Origin: Euonymus europaeus
Taxonomy: Eukaryota; Streptophyta; Magnoliopsida; Celastrales; Celastraceae
NCBI GenBank assembly: GCA_963580455.1
Contig: OY756967.1
Location: forward strand, 20,444,022 to 20,508,021
Length of the DNA stretch: 64,000 bases
Direction of reading: 5' to 3'
Shown piece by piece: positions 32,979-45,735 of this stretch (positions are counted from its first letter, which is position 1; every line of letters starts with the position of its first letter). Under the pieces are notes generated by a model, which saw nothing but the letters and a program-made list of their open reading frames with translations, searched no databases and had not been told where the DNA came from. Position numbers and translations under genes: made by a program.

Positions 32979-35900
32979 ATGGCGTTAGGCAAATACTCTA
33001 AAATAGACAACAATAGGGGATCGTCCTCGAGCTATTTTTCGACAGTGACGATAGTGGTATTTGTGGCTCTCTGCTTGGTTGGGGTATGGATGGTTACATC
33101 ATCCTCCATGGTTCCTGGTCAAAATAATGATGTGCCTGCTCAGGAAAACAAAAGTGAGGTAAAGGAACAAGTGATTAATAGCATGGCTAGCAATACTAGG
33201 CAGACTGATAGCACAGAGAGAAATGCTAGGCAGTTTGAAGATAGTCCTGGAGATTTGCCTGAGAATGCAACAAAAGGAGATAGTAGTGAGAATAGTAGTA
33301 ATAATAGTGCTTCAGAAAACCAAGAGGAGAAGTCCAATGAGGAGACTAATCAAGAAGTACAACAAACGCAAGATGGTAAGAAAGAGGATGGGGATTCTAA
33401 GACACAAAATGCAGAATCAGAAGCTGGTGGAACAAAATCAGGTGACGGTGAGAGTGATTCAGGTGGACAAGGAGATTCTGAAGATAATTCAACTGAGAAA
33501 GAAACTGAATCAGATGACACAGAGAAGAAGTCTGATTCGGATGAGAGCAACCAGATGCCTGATGAGAATGGTGACAAAAAATCCGATCTGGATAACTTGA
33601 ACGACAATGAGAAAAAATCTGGCACAGACAGCAATGAGACTAAATCAGGGGAGAACTCAGGCAAAACAAAGTATGGAGAGAAAGTGGATGGTCAAATTGA
33701 GGGGAAGGTGGATGACACTAATAAAAAAGAGTCAGATAATAGTTCAGATGAGCAGAAAGATAGTGGAAAGGCCAGTAACCAGAGTTCAAATGAGGTATTT
33801 CCTTCAGGGGCTCAATTGGACCTTTTGAATGAAACCACTACTCAGAATGGCTCATGGCTAACTCAGGCATCAGAGTCAAAGAATGAAAAGGAAGCTCAAC
33901 AGTCTTTGAAGCAAAAATCTGAGTACACTTGGAAACTCTGCGATGCTACTGCTGGTCCTGATTTTATCCCATGTCTTGACAATTGGAAAGCAATTAAGAA
34001 TCTTCGAAGTACCAAGCACTACGAACACCGAGAGAGGCACTGCCCTGAAAAACCCCCCACCTGCCTTGTCCCGCTTCCTCAAGGATACAAACGCTCGATT
34101 GAGTGGCCTAAAAGCAGGGAAAAGGTATGGTTAATATATGGAATATGAGTCCCTCTCAAAGTTTCTTACTGCTAATAAATTTTTGAAAATTTTCTCCAGA
34201 TATGGTATTATAATGTTCCTCACACAAAGCTTGCACAAGTCAAAGGACATCAAAATTGGGTTAAAGTCACTGGTGAATATCTCACATTCCCTGGTGGTGG
34301 AACACAATTTAAGCATGGTGCTCTTCATTACATTGATTTCATAAATGAGGTGAAGATGAATACTGATTCAATTTACTTCAGAACAACAGCATTCTATAAG
34401 TATCTGCATTTCAGTGATGTTATTATCAGATTCGTGTGATTTCTATGATCTTTTATCATTTGAGTTGTTCAATTCCTAATACCTTGTAGCATGTATGACT
34501 TTTCTTGTGATTGTAAATGCCTAGTCCGGTTAATGCCATAGTCGATTCCATTTACTCTGATCTCAATTCCAATTTTCTTGCACAACAATGGATTAGTCTA
34601 CTTAAGATTAATATTATCTTATTGTTTTTGCCTTTTTTGCTTTACATCGTGTTCCAAGTCATGATTAACATGGATACATGTATTATGCAGTCTGTGCCAG
34701 ATATTGCATGGGGTAAACGGTCTCGTGTGATTTTGGATGTTGGATGTGGGGTTGCTAGCTTTGGAGGCTATCTCTTTGACCGAGATGTTCTTGCTATGTC
34801 ATTTGCACCTAAAGATGAACATGAAGCCCAAGTGCAATTTGCTCTGGAAAGGGGAATCCCTGCGATATCTGCTGTAATGGGCACAACGAGACTTCCATTC
34901 CCAGGCAGAGTCTTTGATATTGTCCATTGTGCACGCTGTAGAGTTCCATGGCATATTGAAGGTATTTTGAAATGATTTTCTCTGGGAAGGATATCTGGAT
35001 GTGCTGAATCTCAATCTAACCTTTCTAGTTCTTCTTGACAATGTTCCAATATATAACAAATAAATTTCCATGTCTCAATGTGAAAAGTACGAGTACTCTT
35101 CCTTTGAGTTTTTAATGCTCAAGTTTTTTTTTTTTGAAAATTATTATGCATATAGCGGGATTCATCTGATGGCTTGTTTAAATACAGCATTTTTAGTTTG
35201 CATTGGATATTCTCTTATTGTTACAAGCTGCAGGTGGTAAACTTCTTCTGGAATTGAATCGTGTGCTGAGACCTGGTGGTTTCTTCGTATGGTCTGCTAC
35301 TCCTGTTTATCAAAAGCTTGCTGAAGATGTTGGAATTTGGAAAGGTAGATTATAATATGTTGACCTCATATTTTTGTTTTCTTAAGATAAAAATAGACTC
35401 TAATAACTTCTGTTTTTGGGGAGATCTTTTGCAGCCATGAGTGAGCTAACCAAAGCCATATGCTGGGAACTTATATCCATTAATAAGGATACAGTGAATA
35501 AGGTGGGTGTAGCGATATACAGAAAACCTATTTCAAATGATTGCTATGAGAAAAGACCACAACAAGATCCTCCAATCTGCTCGCAGTCTGATGATCCAAA
35601 TGCAGCCTGGTGAGTTTCATTTTTTTGTCTTTCGATGATTTTTTTATTGTTAGATAAGTGTATTGTAGATATGAGTACATGATTATTACAGATCAGTAAT
35701 TTCACTTCCACTCTTATTCTGTTCTGTGGTAGGCAGTTTTCTCTGTTATTAAATTTATACAGGATTAAAGAAATACAGGCATACAGCTTAGTTACCGGCT
35801 TACCGCATATTTTGTTGTCTTTTCCTTGAGAACTTGTTTTTGCTATCCGCTTTCATACACATGCAATTATTTAACTCTTATGTTAACACTGATAGGAATG

Positions 35901-36968
35901 TGCCACTACAAGCATGCATGCATAAGGTGCCTACAGATTCGTTAGAACGCGGCTCTCAGTGGCCAGATAAATGGCCAGAAAGGTTGGAGAAGACTCCTTA
36001 CTGGTTATTGGATACGCAGACTGGAGTTTACGGTAAACCAGCTCCAGAAGATTTCACCGCAGACTATGGGCACTGGAAACGTGTGGTATCGAAGTCATAT
36101 CTAAATGGAATGGGAATAAACTGGTCTTTGGTGAGGAATGTCATGGACATGAGAGCTGTCTATGGAGGGTAAGAAAATACATTATCGAGGAGAAAGTGTG
36201 AAATATTGCAGCAATCAGTCATTGAGGGTCCTTTATCTTGCATATCTACAAGCTGTTTGTCCATTGCTTCATTAATGTTGTAACATACTGTCATTATTCT
36301 TGTTAAGTTTATGGCTCGGCCAAATAGAGGGTAACACTAAAAACTTCTAACATAGTAATGGGGTGTTTTACTGGATTCTAAATTTGAATGCGTTCATCTT
36401 TCATTCTCTTCTTTGCCTCTTTTCTAAATATGTGGTTTTTGTTTGTAGATTTGCTGCTGCTTTGAAAGATTTGAATGTGTGGGTCATGAATGTGATCACA
36501 GTAGACTCTCCGGATACTCTACCTATAATTTATGAACGAGGCCTGTTTGGTATTTATCATGACTGGTGTGAATCATTTAGTACTTATCCTCGATCCTATG
36601 ATCTTCTCCATGCAGACCATCTATTTTCTAAGATTAAAAAGAGGTGTGCACTGATATTCCATTTCTTTTCATTTCCTGACTAAGGTTCCTTCATCTTCCT
36701 GTGATCTGTATTAATTTCGTTTGTGTTTTGGAATCACAGGTGCAGTATGGCTGCTGTGTTTGCAGAGGCTGACCGGATTCTTCGGCCAGAAGGAAAACTT
36801 ATTGTAAGGGATAAAGTTGAGATCATTACTGAGCTGGAGAAAATGGCAAGGTCGATGCAGTGGGAGGTTCGAATGACTTATTCAAAGGACAAGGAGGGCT
36901 TGCTTTGTGTCCAGAAATCCATTTGGCGGCCCAAAGAAGTCGATAAACTCACATATGCTATTGTTTAG
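32979..36968 (+). CDS. Golgi-localised putative methyltransferase, PMT24/PMT25-like
   Basis: Eight coding exons (32979-34124, 34200-34349, 34691-34961, 35234-35344, 35435-35609, 35896-36168, 36449-36643, 36740-36968) give 2550 nt and 849 residues. The N-terminus [14 protein letters not shown] precedes a single membrane anchor at residues ~21-42 ([20 protein letters not shown]). A long acidic Ser/Glu/Asp/Lys/Asn-rich stem (residues ~50-295) leads into the DUF248/Methyltransf_29 domain, which starts at [20 protein letters not shown]. The SAM-binding motif is [17 protein letters not shown]; other landmarks are [51 protein letters not shown] and [20 protein letters not shown]. The family includes QUA2/CGR-related pectin methyltransferase candidates in the Golgi. 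The long stem and the ending fit PMT24/PMT25. Activity is inferred from the family. Confidence 0.9.
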
Positions 36969-37731
36969 TCACTTGCCCGTAATCTCCGTCCATTCTAAAG
37001 ATTAGGTATTCTTTTGTTCTGGTTGCCAATCACGATTTATGGTTTCTGAACCTCCAGGTTAGTTGATGTATCATGTTTGTTAGTCCTTCAGGTACAACGT
37101 TTTACTTTTTTCTTTATAGAGTTAATATATTCTGATCCAAGCCACTTTGGTATTCAAGTTTTCACTTTATTATTATACGCGCTACTGCTGCAAAATTGCA
37201 TTCTGGGAAGTGTAAATTTCATTTGTTAGTATTTTGGGCAGAACTCAGTTTCTGAAATTTATGGTGTTTTGTGGATGACATTTTGGTGGGGATTGTGCGA
37301 TCAATCAGCCCAGAGTAAACTGTTAGTAGTTATCGGTATCCGTGATCTTGATTCTTAGTTACTATAACAATATTACTATCCTTTAATTAGAGCAACTTCG
37401 ATACGGGTTGCTAAATTGGGGTGATTGAATTATACATCCTTGAATAGGGTCAATCAATTGGTAATTTTTTTTTCTCACGCCGCTATAATTAGGGTGGTAT
37501 AACATATTTAATGTAAGCCAACTAAATTGATGGGTATAATCTTTTTGGGTGACTAATAACGAGTTTGTGATCGTCAATTCTATCGTTTCGTTATCAGTAT
37601 TCACCAAATCCTTTAATTATCAGTAACAATCTTGGCAAAAAGATGTCTTAGCATCACTGGTGCGAGAAAAATGTAGGAATTACACATTTAAGTCAGAAGA
37701 CTATCTTTGGAAGCCTAGTACTTTTTTACGC
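36969..37731. other. 3' flank of the PMT gene and spacer
   Basis: Contains the 3' untranslated region of the PMT gene. A 12-bp direct repeat ATCCTTTAATTA (37378-37389 and 37608-37619) brackets 218 bp and may mark a small insertion, but I found no clear inverted termini. Confidence 0.4.
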
Positions 37732-37909
37732 GTCTCTCCCTACAAGGGCGAGAGACCGAGAGTTGAGTATTGTGAATTATGAAAATGAAGGGAGGGGAAG
37801 TGGAGGAAAGGAAAGGAAAGGAAGGTCTCTCCCTACAAGGGCGAGAGTTGAGTATTGTGAATTATGAAAATGAAGGGAGGGGAAGTGGAGGAAAGGAAAG
37901 GAAAGGAAG
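37732..37909 (+). repeat. Tandem duplication, about 93 and 85 bp
   Basis: Two adjacent copies start GTCTCTCCCTACAAGGGCGA (37732 and 37825). The second lacks an 8-bp ACCGAGAG-type segment. Each ends in GAAAGGAAAGGAAAGGAAG. Otherwise they look identical, which points to a recent event. Confidence 0.85.
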
Positions 37910-38164
37910 GAGACAAATATAGAGAATGTTATGAATTGAAATATACGAAAAACAAAATAATGTTGCGAGGCATTTTATTGCATTTGACTAGTGATATCGA
38001 TCAAAAGATGTAAGAAAATATATTGAATTCAACATGCAAAATATTTAAATCATGTTTAGAGAAGCGAATAATATTATCAATTTTACGACAGTTGGACTTC
38101 ATGCGTTGAAAATATCATATTATCACGTGTCAAAATCAATGTCACCTACAAAACCTAAAAGCAC

Positions 38165-38410
38165 AGTCCAGACTTGGCTCCTAAGCCCAGTCCATTACTA
38201 GCATGATGAGAAGGGCCTCGCTTGGCCTAGTCCACCATAGTCAACCAACAGAACTCTTGAGACAAAAATGAGGCGAACCTCAAGCATAGTCCAGACTCGG
38301 CTTCTAAGCCCAGTCCATTACTAGCATAATGGGAAGGGCCGTGCTTGGCCTAGTCCACCATAGTCAACCAACAAAATTCTAGAGAAAAAATGAAGCGAAT
38401 TTAAGTGTGC
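38165..38410 (+). repeat. Direct repeat, 2 x 123 bp
   Basis: Units start AGTCCAGACTTGGCTCCTAA (38165) and AGTCCAGACTCGGCTTCTAA (38288). They share AAGCCCAGTCCATTACTAGC and CTTGGCCTAGTCCACCATAG with about 10-12 substitutions. No coding frame. Confidence 0.8.
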
Positions 38411-39205
38411 AAGTTTTTTATTCATGTTGTCATAAGATTAAGAGATGAAATAGTGAAGTTCGAAAATCTTACACTTTAAAAAATAGAAAATTGATCAAAG
38501 TTAGGATGTAGTTAAAAAATAATGAGATACAAATAAAATTGGCCTTATTTATCATGCTGGACCAAACATCAAGCCCAGTTTGGACCATGAACTGAAGCCC
38601 AGCCCAACACTATCATTGTGGTACTGGTTGTGGACAGGGTCGTGAGTCGTTCTCGTGCATGCCGAATGCCCACCCCAGTCAACTCGCGAGTCAACTTACA
38701 ACATTGCAAAACCTAAGCCCATAAAAGTATGTAACCGGACCCTATAATGGTCTCTTGGGCTGGATTGTGCAAACTCCCAACTGGGCTGGGCACTGAATGA
38801 ACGGCTCAAACCTCATTCCCACGGAGATGGTATTTTCTTCCGCTTATTTTATTTTGTTTATTATTCCATTTTTTAAAAAGAGAACTACAAAATAAATAAT
38901 TGTCTAATTAAAATGAAGCATAATCTTACGGTAACACTTTCCAACACAAAATGGTGAAGAAAACTGCTGTCGACGATACAATATCCCCAAACAAACAATT
39001 TATGTGTGGCCTGTATTACTTGGAAGACTAGAAATAAATATTTCACCGCATTATAATTTTACAATATATACACACACACATATTAGGAAAGAGAGGCCCG
39101 TTACTGACCATTAGGATCTGCGATTTCAAACCTATGGTTGTGGTATGCGCAATACTGTCGCCACACATACGCTTCAATCTCTAAGATAAGGAAGCCATCT
39201 CCAGC
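38411..39205. other. Intergenic, 3' flank of the RGLG gene
   Basis: AT-rich, with GCCCA-rich patches at 38560-38790. The right end holds the 3' untranslated region of the minus-strand RGLG gene. No exon seen. Confidence 0.4.
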
Positions 39206-42200
39206 TCAAGCATATAGTCTCAGGCGCGTAGTTATAGTTTGTCGACACAATGGGCACGTTGAAATGGTTGCACCACAGTCCCTACAAGTCTTTAGCAAGA
39301 AAGGAAAGTGAAAAATGCGCATAATCCAATCAAAATGCCATAAATTTGAATTTGAACGCTACCAAACTATGATCTGTTAAAGTTAATAGACAAATGGCCA
39401 TACGCTAAAAGAAAGAAAAGGGAAGGGCAAATTAACAGAATCCAATAGTTTCTTTCAATATATTTGCCCCGCCCCCGCCCCCGACCCTCCTCTTTTTTTC
39501 AAAGTTGGTAATGTATTTCCTTGTACATCAACTGCACGTGGATAAACCCCAGGCATTTTCCGTGGAGAAAGCATATCAGGGGGAGTTCAATGAGTGTTTC
39601 TATATGGGAATCTAATAAGAAATTCCTCTTCAAATTTGTGCAATGTAACCATGCATAATAACGTTTTGAATAAAAACAATAAAGGGGGAAATACAATCTG
39701 TTATATTCCCTTACCGTATGACCACAACCAAAAGCCATGTCCTTTGGATTTGTTAAGCAGATAGGGCAGACCTTGAAAGATGGAACACACATATCAGTGA
39801 CCCCAGCTATAATTTGGACATGAATATCAAGTAGGAGAAACTAAAAAGGATAAAGAAAAATACCATTTCTACTGGAGCTGCTGGTTCATCTGTTTTAAAA
39901 GTCGTCATCTTTGGGAGTGAACTGACTACGGTATCATGATCGATTACTTCACGTGGAGGTGGTAGTGGCCTTGTAGTTGGACCACCGACAAATTCTCCAC
40001 TGCACCAGCAAAAGGCTTCAAATGTCAGAAATCCCTGAACTCCATTTTGATTACCAAAACAGAGTAACTTCCTTACCTTACTGTGGGAAGGCTTTGGGTA
40101 GCTCGGTACTGAAAGGGAATTTCCATGAGGGCAGCAAGAGCAAAAGCTGTTTCTTTTTTTAATTGGTCCATGTTCTCTGACATAATTTTTGTGAAATTGA
40201 CAAACTGCAAGACAGAAATCAAGTGGTCAGAACCTAACTCCATAGATTTAGTTTATCTGAAACAAACATTTTAATCTGTGATCTCAAAATATTTTTCAAA
40301 GAAACGACTCTGCACAGAAAAATAATAGACAGTTGTTCCAACTTCCAAACTCGTAAATCGCTTGCATGACTGAGGAGCCCTTATGTATTAGGTGCAAGAT
40401 TGAGAGTCCCATTTTCTCCTCTCCTACCCATACGTGGCCTTCTCTACAGAAGGAAAAAAAAATGCATACATGCTCAGAAGATTCAAGTGAATCGACTGTA
40501 CTAGTGCCTTTCTTGAAGTGGATCATTGCTTTTTGGTTGCTCCCATTCTCAAAATCTGGATTGAAGACACTAAATTCCATTCATTCAATTCAAAAGAGGC
40601 CATCATAACATGAACTCTTCATGGTGAATTTCAGTTAGCTAGTTCAGGGCGCAAAGAACCTCAAGCCAGATCACAGAAGTAAAGTAAATCACTTAATTGA
40701 ACTCATTCTTTTGGAATCTCAAACACCCTCAATTACATGTTAATATTTCATACTCACATATAGTCCATAAACATATAAGATGGCAAAATAGAGGCAACAA
40801 AAATCTATAACCGAAAAGTATCAACTTCTGAAAACAGTCCTACTCGTCTACAGTTTCTCTTCTTTACACAGGTATATCTCATAAGTAACTACATGCACAA
40901 TGTTCTTTATCTAGACATATACCACATACCTGAAAGTTATCGAATGACCGTTGGGGAATGTTATCATCAAATTGTTGCATTGCATCCCAAGGTCCATCCC
41001 CCACACCAACCAAAATGATTGAGAGGGGATACTTGCTGCTTGCCAAATCACTTAAGTGAGAGAGAGCAAGAATAAACAATAATAACTTCAATCCACAAAT
41101 GACATTGTGTTACCTAGCAGCAACTATGGAGTTCATGGTTGCTTGTTCTTGAGCACTGTATCTTCCAGGTGGTGTATCAGCATTCCGTGTAACCTGAGTA
41201 AACATAGGAACAATTTGCACATATTATGGAGAGCACAAATAAGACTACAGATTCAGTGCTAACATTAATTTATCACATAGGATGATTAACAGGAAACAAT
41301 ATCAACGAACCTGGCCATCTGCAACAATAACAAGAACATGATACTGTCCATTGCTTTTCTCCACAATGTCAATTGCTGCATCAATAATTGGGGCAAAGGC
41401 AGTTGGACCTGTAGATGGAAGTAAGAAAAAGGGTCACAAACATGGTTCTGTACCAATGTTAATTCCATCGAAGCCCAAAATGCAGGTCATGCAAATAAAT
41501 AGCCAAAAGATAATTATCCAAAAAAAAGTTTGGAGCCATCAATAGCGACATGGGATCATTACATCAAGTGTGATAACAAACACAATTACATGATATCACA
41601 CAATAGAGTTATTTGGCAAATAACACATTCCATGTGATAAGATTAGCCCAATACAGTAATAGGTAGGGATGGCAAAGGGCGGGGCGGGGCGGGGCCGGAT
41701 CATGGCTGCCCCGTCCCCGTCCCCGCCCCGCGCATCCGTACACCTGCCCCGCCCCGCCCCGCCCTTCGGGGCAAGGTCTTTGCCCCATCCCCGCCCCACG
41801 TTATCAGCGGGGCGCCCCGCCCCGCCTTTCATATTTTCAAAAATTAATTCAAACATAATATTTTAAATAAATAAGTTTTAATATAATTATTCAACATCAA
41901 ACTTCTAAGGGTGATTACTATTTATTAATATTGATTTCAATCTAAACTTCTATATAAGTGTGTGTGTATATATAACTACTTATATATATAAGTTTTATAT
42001 GTAAGTTATATACATACATATCTATAGGTAGTATGGGTTACTAGCGGGGCGGGTTATAGGACGGACCCCGCCCCGCATGCGGGTTAAACATTTTCTCCCC
42101 ATCCCCATCCTGTCCCATTATCGGGTAGGGGAAAACCCGCTCGGATCGGGGCGGGACACATCGGGTCGGGGCGTGTCGGCTGAAAATTGCCATCCCTGGT

Positions 42201-44279
42201 AATAGGGAGAAAGACTGGAAGAAAGCACACGGCCACACACACAAAAATTCAAATTTTCCACATAGAATATCAAATTAATCAGCTCAATCATGCACTTGGG
42301 TAAACTTTAAGATTTGATTGACAACTTTTTTCTTTAGTTGAGAATTTAATCATATTTCTCATATGCTACTAAGTGCTACGACATACCAAAATAATATAAG
42401 ATAACAGCAATGATTATTAAACAGGCAAGGAGGAAATAAATAATTGTGGTAAACCTGAAAGCTTCAAGTATGGAACAATCTCTCTGTAACGTGCAAGAGC
42501 TTCCTCAAATCCAAGACAAGGTCGGTGATCAGGATAGAAGCTGAACACATATTGATCGTGCGTCGAAGCTACAATTGAATACAATTAAGTAATGAATGAT
42601 AAAAGGTAAGCAACACCCGTCACAAGACACCTGTAGCAGGAGAAAAACGGTTCAAAAATTGAACTCGTGACCTCTAGGTTGTGCACACTTGCAACTCTAC
42701 CACTGAGCTACATGTTCACATCTTTCAAAACCATTTTATTGATAACGATTTCAAGAAAAAATTTCCTCGTAGATTTTTTCAGACATGAGAGTTCAAAAGT
42801 CACTAACCATCACCAAAACCGAAACACGGTATCAAATTATCTTCGTCGAAAGGAGACAGTGTGCGACCAATAATTGAAATTGCTTGTTCATATGGATTCG
42901 GCGTGCCACTGATTGCATGGAGGCTTTTCCTGTGAAATGAATACCTTCCTACAATCAATATTATCAGTCAATTTCACTTTATTCATTATAATAAAATTAC
43001 AGGCTATTAGCTTATATTGGGGAAATAGAATCACCTGTCCACTCATTGCTCTTTGTGAAGTCAATACCAAGGATCAAATTTGATGATTCAAGGCCGGCTT
43101 CTCTAAGTGCAGATATCACCTAGAAACATCAGCAACATTCTTCAGCTTTCTAGTTCATTCCAAGGGAACATATGAATTAATAATAAATAAATAAGCTCAA
43201 TGTCACATATATCCAGAAGTAATTCACCACAACCTAATTTATTGGACATATGTGGTTCATAAAGTTATTTTCTCCAAGACAAATGTAAACCATGTTAATT
43301 CAAATGGATTTTCTATCCTGTCACTTTAATTATCCTATATTCCATTCTCAATTCATTTGTCTTTCCATTAAACATAAAATCCTATAGTCTTTGGCGATGA
43401 TGTAATTGATAAAGGTCATCTTATTTTCCACTTTTGAAATTTTAGTTAGACAACATCGATAAACGTCTATTTTTTGGACTTAGTCCATGCACTCTAGAAG
43501 TGCAGAAAGCACCTTCTGATTTCACTTCCAAACCTGAAAATTCAAAAAATGACAATCCAACAAATCACTAAAGACTTCTTCATCATGAAAGTCCCATCCA
43601 TGAATGTCTTCATGCAGACATACACTAACAAACTACAACAGGAATGGAGGATTACTCAGTAAAAGGGAACACAATGAAGTGCCAAGAAACACAACCCAGC
43701 TACATCAGCACAAGCCTTGGTAGCCTTGGACTGCCTTGTCAGTAACCATACATCGTACCTTTAAGGGGCCGTACTGTAGGAAACTATACTTTTCTACTCA
43801 ACCATTCAGACCAGCTTATGCCAATGTGTGTGTGTGTGAGAGCGTGCATTAGTGTACATGAATATATTAAGACCAAATTTCTCTTTTCAAAATTTGTTAA
43901 TTAAATTAAGGTGGAATCCATTTTATTAAGATAATCCTGTCCCTATTCTTTGACATAATTAAGCATTGACATCATGTAACTTCCATGAGCTTAAAATCAT
44001 AAGTAATCTCAAAGATTTTTGTAGTTGTAGATAAAATTAGTCATTTTGTCATCGACAAAGATCAATTATCCGAAGTTAAAGGTCAACCTGATCCAAAGTG
44101 TTGAAGTTGTCTGCTATGTATGTAGATTGCTGCTTAGGTTGATAGGTCGTAGTATTATTCATTGAGCTTCCTGCATAGGAGGGCGGTTGATGATGTGGGA
44201 TGCTTTCAGCATAGGAGGGCGGTTGATGATCTGGGACTTCGTCACGAGTCTCATTATATGTTGATTCCGCATTCCCCAT
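39206..44279 (-). CDS. RGLG-type copine/RING E3 ubiquitin ligase
   Basis: Eleven coding exons (44279-44088, 43119-43035, 42948-42808, 42568-42455, 41408-41311, 41193-41114, 41050-40930, 40204-40077, 39999-39864, 39771-39715, 39289-39206) give 1236 nt and 411 residues. The start MGNAES fits an N-myristoylation signal, as in Arabidopsis RGLG proteins at the plasma membrane; the TTG six bases upstream is not a start. Residues ~18-40 contain a duplicated [18 protein letters not shown], each a PPxY motif. A copine-type vWA domain follows, with MIDAS DFTKS in [16 protein letters not shown] and landmarks [40 protein letters not shown] and [15 protein letters not shown]. The C-terminus is a C3HC4 RING: CPIC, GCGHTTCRDC, CPLC. 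RGLG ligases act in auxin, drought and K63-chain ubiquitination. Exon 39771 uses an AAG acceptor. A 5' untranslated exon lies upstream of 44738. Confidence 0.88.
41664..42198. mobile_element. GC-rich non-autonomous hAT element in an RGLG intron
   Basis: A 535-bp element with ends TAGGGATGGCAA and (inverted) CAGGGATGGCAA, flanked by perfect 8-bp duplications GTAATAGG (41656-41663 and 42199-42206). The arms are strings of GGGGCGGGGC/CCCCGCCCCG, extreme for this AT-rich genome, with an AT-rich centre. It lies in the intron between exons 42568-42455 and 41408-41311 and has no coding capacity; the open frames inside are GC-driven. Confidence 0.85.
42605..42722 (-). mobile_element. tRNA-derived SINE in an RGLG intron
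   Basis: On the minus strand a Pol III box A, TAGCTCAGTGGTAGAG (42710-42695), is followed about 25 bases later by a box B-like GGTCACGAGTTC (42672-42661). A non-tRNA body follows. There is no tRNA cloverleaf, so this is a SINE rather than a tRNA gene. The 3' end is probably near 42605, where a T-rich tail begins. Confidence 0.6.
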
Positions 44280-45414
44280 TTTCAATCAAACAAATCTACA
44301 CCTATAACAAAAAATGCGCACATATGTCATCCTGGGGAAAAACTGAAACATTTTAAATCCTGAAGATATGAAAAATTGGTGAAACATGTAAATACACTTA
44401 TACCACCGGTATAAAGTATTTTTTGAAGAATTCAAAAGAATCCAGTGAACTTCGCAGTTTTTAATAAAGTACAATTAAATTTAAATGCAGATAGACAATT
44501 TATCCATGAATTATTTCCATTCCTAAAGTGGACAAAAAAAAAGTTAGAAACAGCTAGAAGCAAATTAATACTGTAACATCGAATAAAACTAATACAACTT
44601 TCAATCATTCTCTGTCCCTATCTTTCACAAATTCAAGGCTTCTTTTATCTCCCTCAATCCAAACCGCGAACACATCAGAATATTTTTACATCAACACTCA
44701 AAATTATCAAAACTTCAGAAGAAAATGAAACTCAAATAATTTACCTGCGAAATTATCAGATAACGTCATCAACGACCAAAAAAAAAATCCAGAAACCGAA
44801 AGAACCATCAAATTTCCGTGATTAGAAGGAAAAACAAGTGCACACCAACAGATTGACAAGAAAATTTGGATTGAGTTCGTCTAACCTGTAATTGAGAGAA
44901 ACAGAGAGAGATCGCAAAGCTGAGATACAAAGTTCAAAGTGGATGATGAGATATAAAGAAAACTTAGCTTTGCTTTTGCGTGCAGTGCACATGGTCGAGA
45001 CGTCTATTTCTTTATTTTTTAGTCTCTGCGACTGGAAATCTCTTACGACGACAACCTACTCTTTCGTCATTTCGGTCGACCGTCAGCGGCTGCGCTCGAT
45101 TAAATCGTGAATTTTAAAAGCTAAATTAATAAAATAAAAAAACCTCAAAATTCTGTTTCACTGATTTTTTTTTTCTTCCATATTTTGTTTACATAAAAAA
45201 AGAGAGGGAGAATAAATATGGCAAAATTATAGATATGTCCATTTTATGAGATTTATTAATGATAAAGTTACTCATTTAAATTTATTTATAATTAGGTCTA
45301 GTTTTTAATTATTTTTTTTGGAATTGAGTTAATTTTTATATTGATTAAATTACATAATTGTATTTTAAAATATGAAAAATTATTTCATTATCGTATATGG
45401 AAATCAAGTATACT
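44280..45414. other. 5' region of the RGLG gene and spacer
   Basis: Minus-strand donors CGCAG/GTAAAT near 44747 and TACAG/GTTAGA near 44889 suggest one or two non-coding leader exons of the RGLG gene. A purine/pyrimidine-rich leader (GAGAGAAACAGAGAGAGATC) lies at about 44895. The promoter should sit around 45000-45150. No coding exon seen. Confidence 0.4.
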
Positions 45415-45735
45415 GAGCATATACGAGCCCGTTAAGGGTTTAACGAATTCGTTCTTCTTAGTATTTAACACTTATTGTTTAAGTTACAATTTAAAAATTC
45501 GATACACGAGCCTATTAGGGTTTAACAAATATGTTCTCCTTAGGATTTAATACTTATTGTTTAGGTTACAACATGGAAATCCGATACACGAGCCCGTTAG
45601 GGTTTAACTATTATGTTCCCCTGAGAATTTAAAACATTGTTTAGGTTACAACATGAAAATTTGATATATGAGCTCGTTAAGATTTAGCAAATATGTTCCT
45701 CTTATGATTTAACACTTATTGTTTAGGTTACAGTG
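45415..45735 (+). repeat. Tandem repeat, four units of about 82 bp
   Basis: GAGCCCGTTAAGGGTTTAAC-like starts occur at 45425, 45508, 45590 and 45670. Each unit also has an ATGTTCYCCTTAGGATTTAA-like block and TTATTGTTTAGGTTACAAC. Units differ at about 10-20% of positions, so the array is not recent. No coding frame. Confidence 0.8.

Noticed and set aside
33140..33664. Antisense frames opposite the PMT gene
   Set aside because: Complement of the acidic Ser/Glu/Asp-rich stem, which leaves Ser/Phe/Leu-rich antisense frames open. The sense gene is clear.
41596..41866. Gly/Arg/Pro-rich frames on both strands
   Set aside because: Produced by the GC-rich arms of the hAT element in the RGLG intron.
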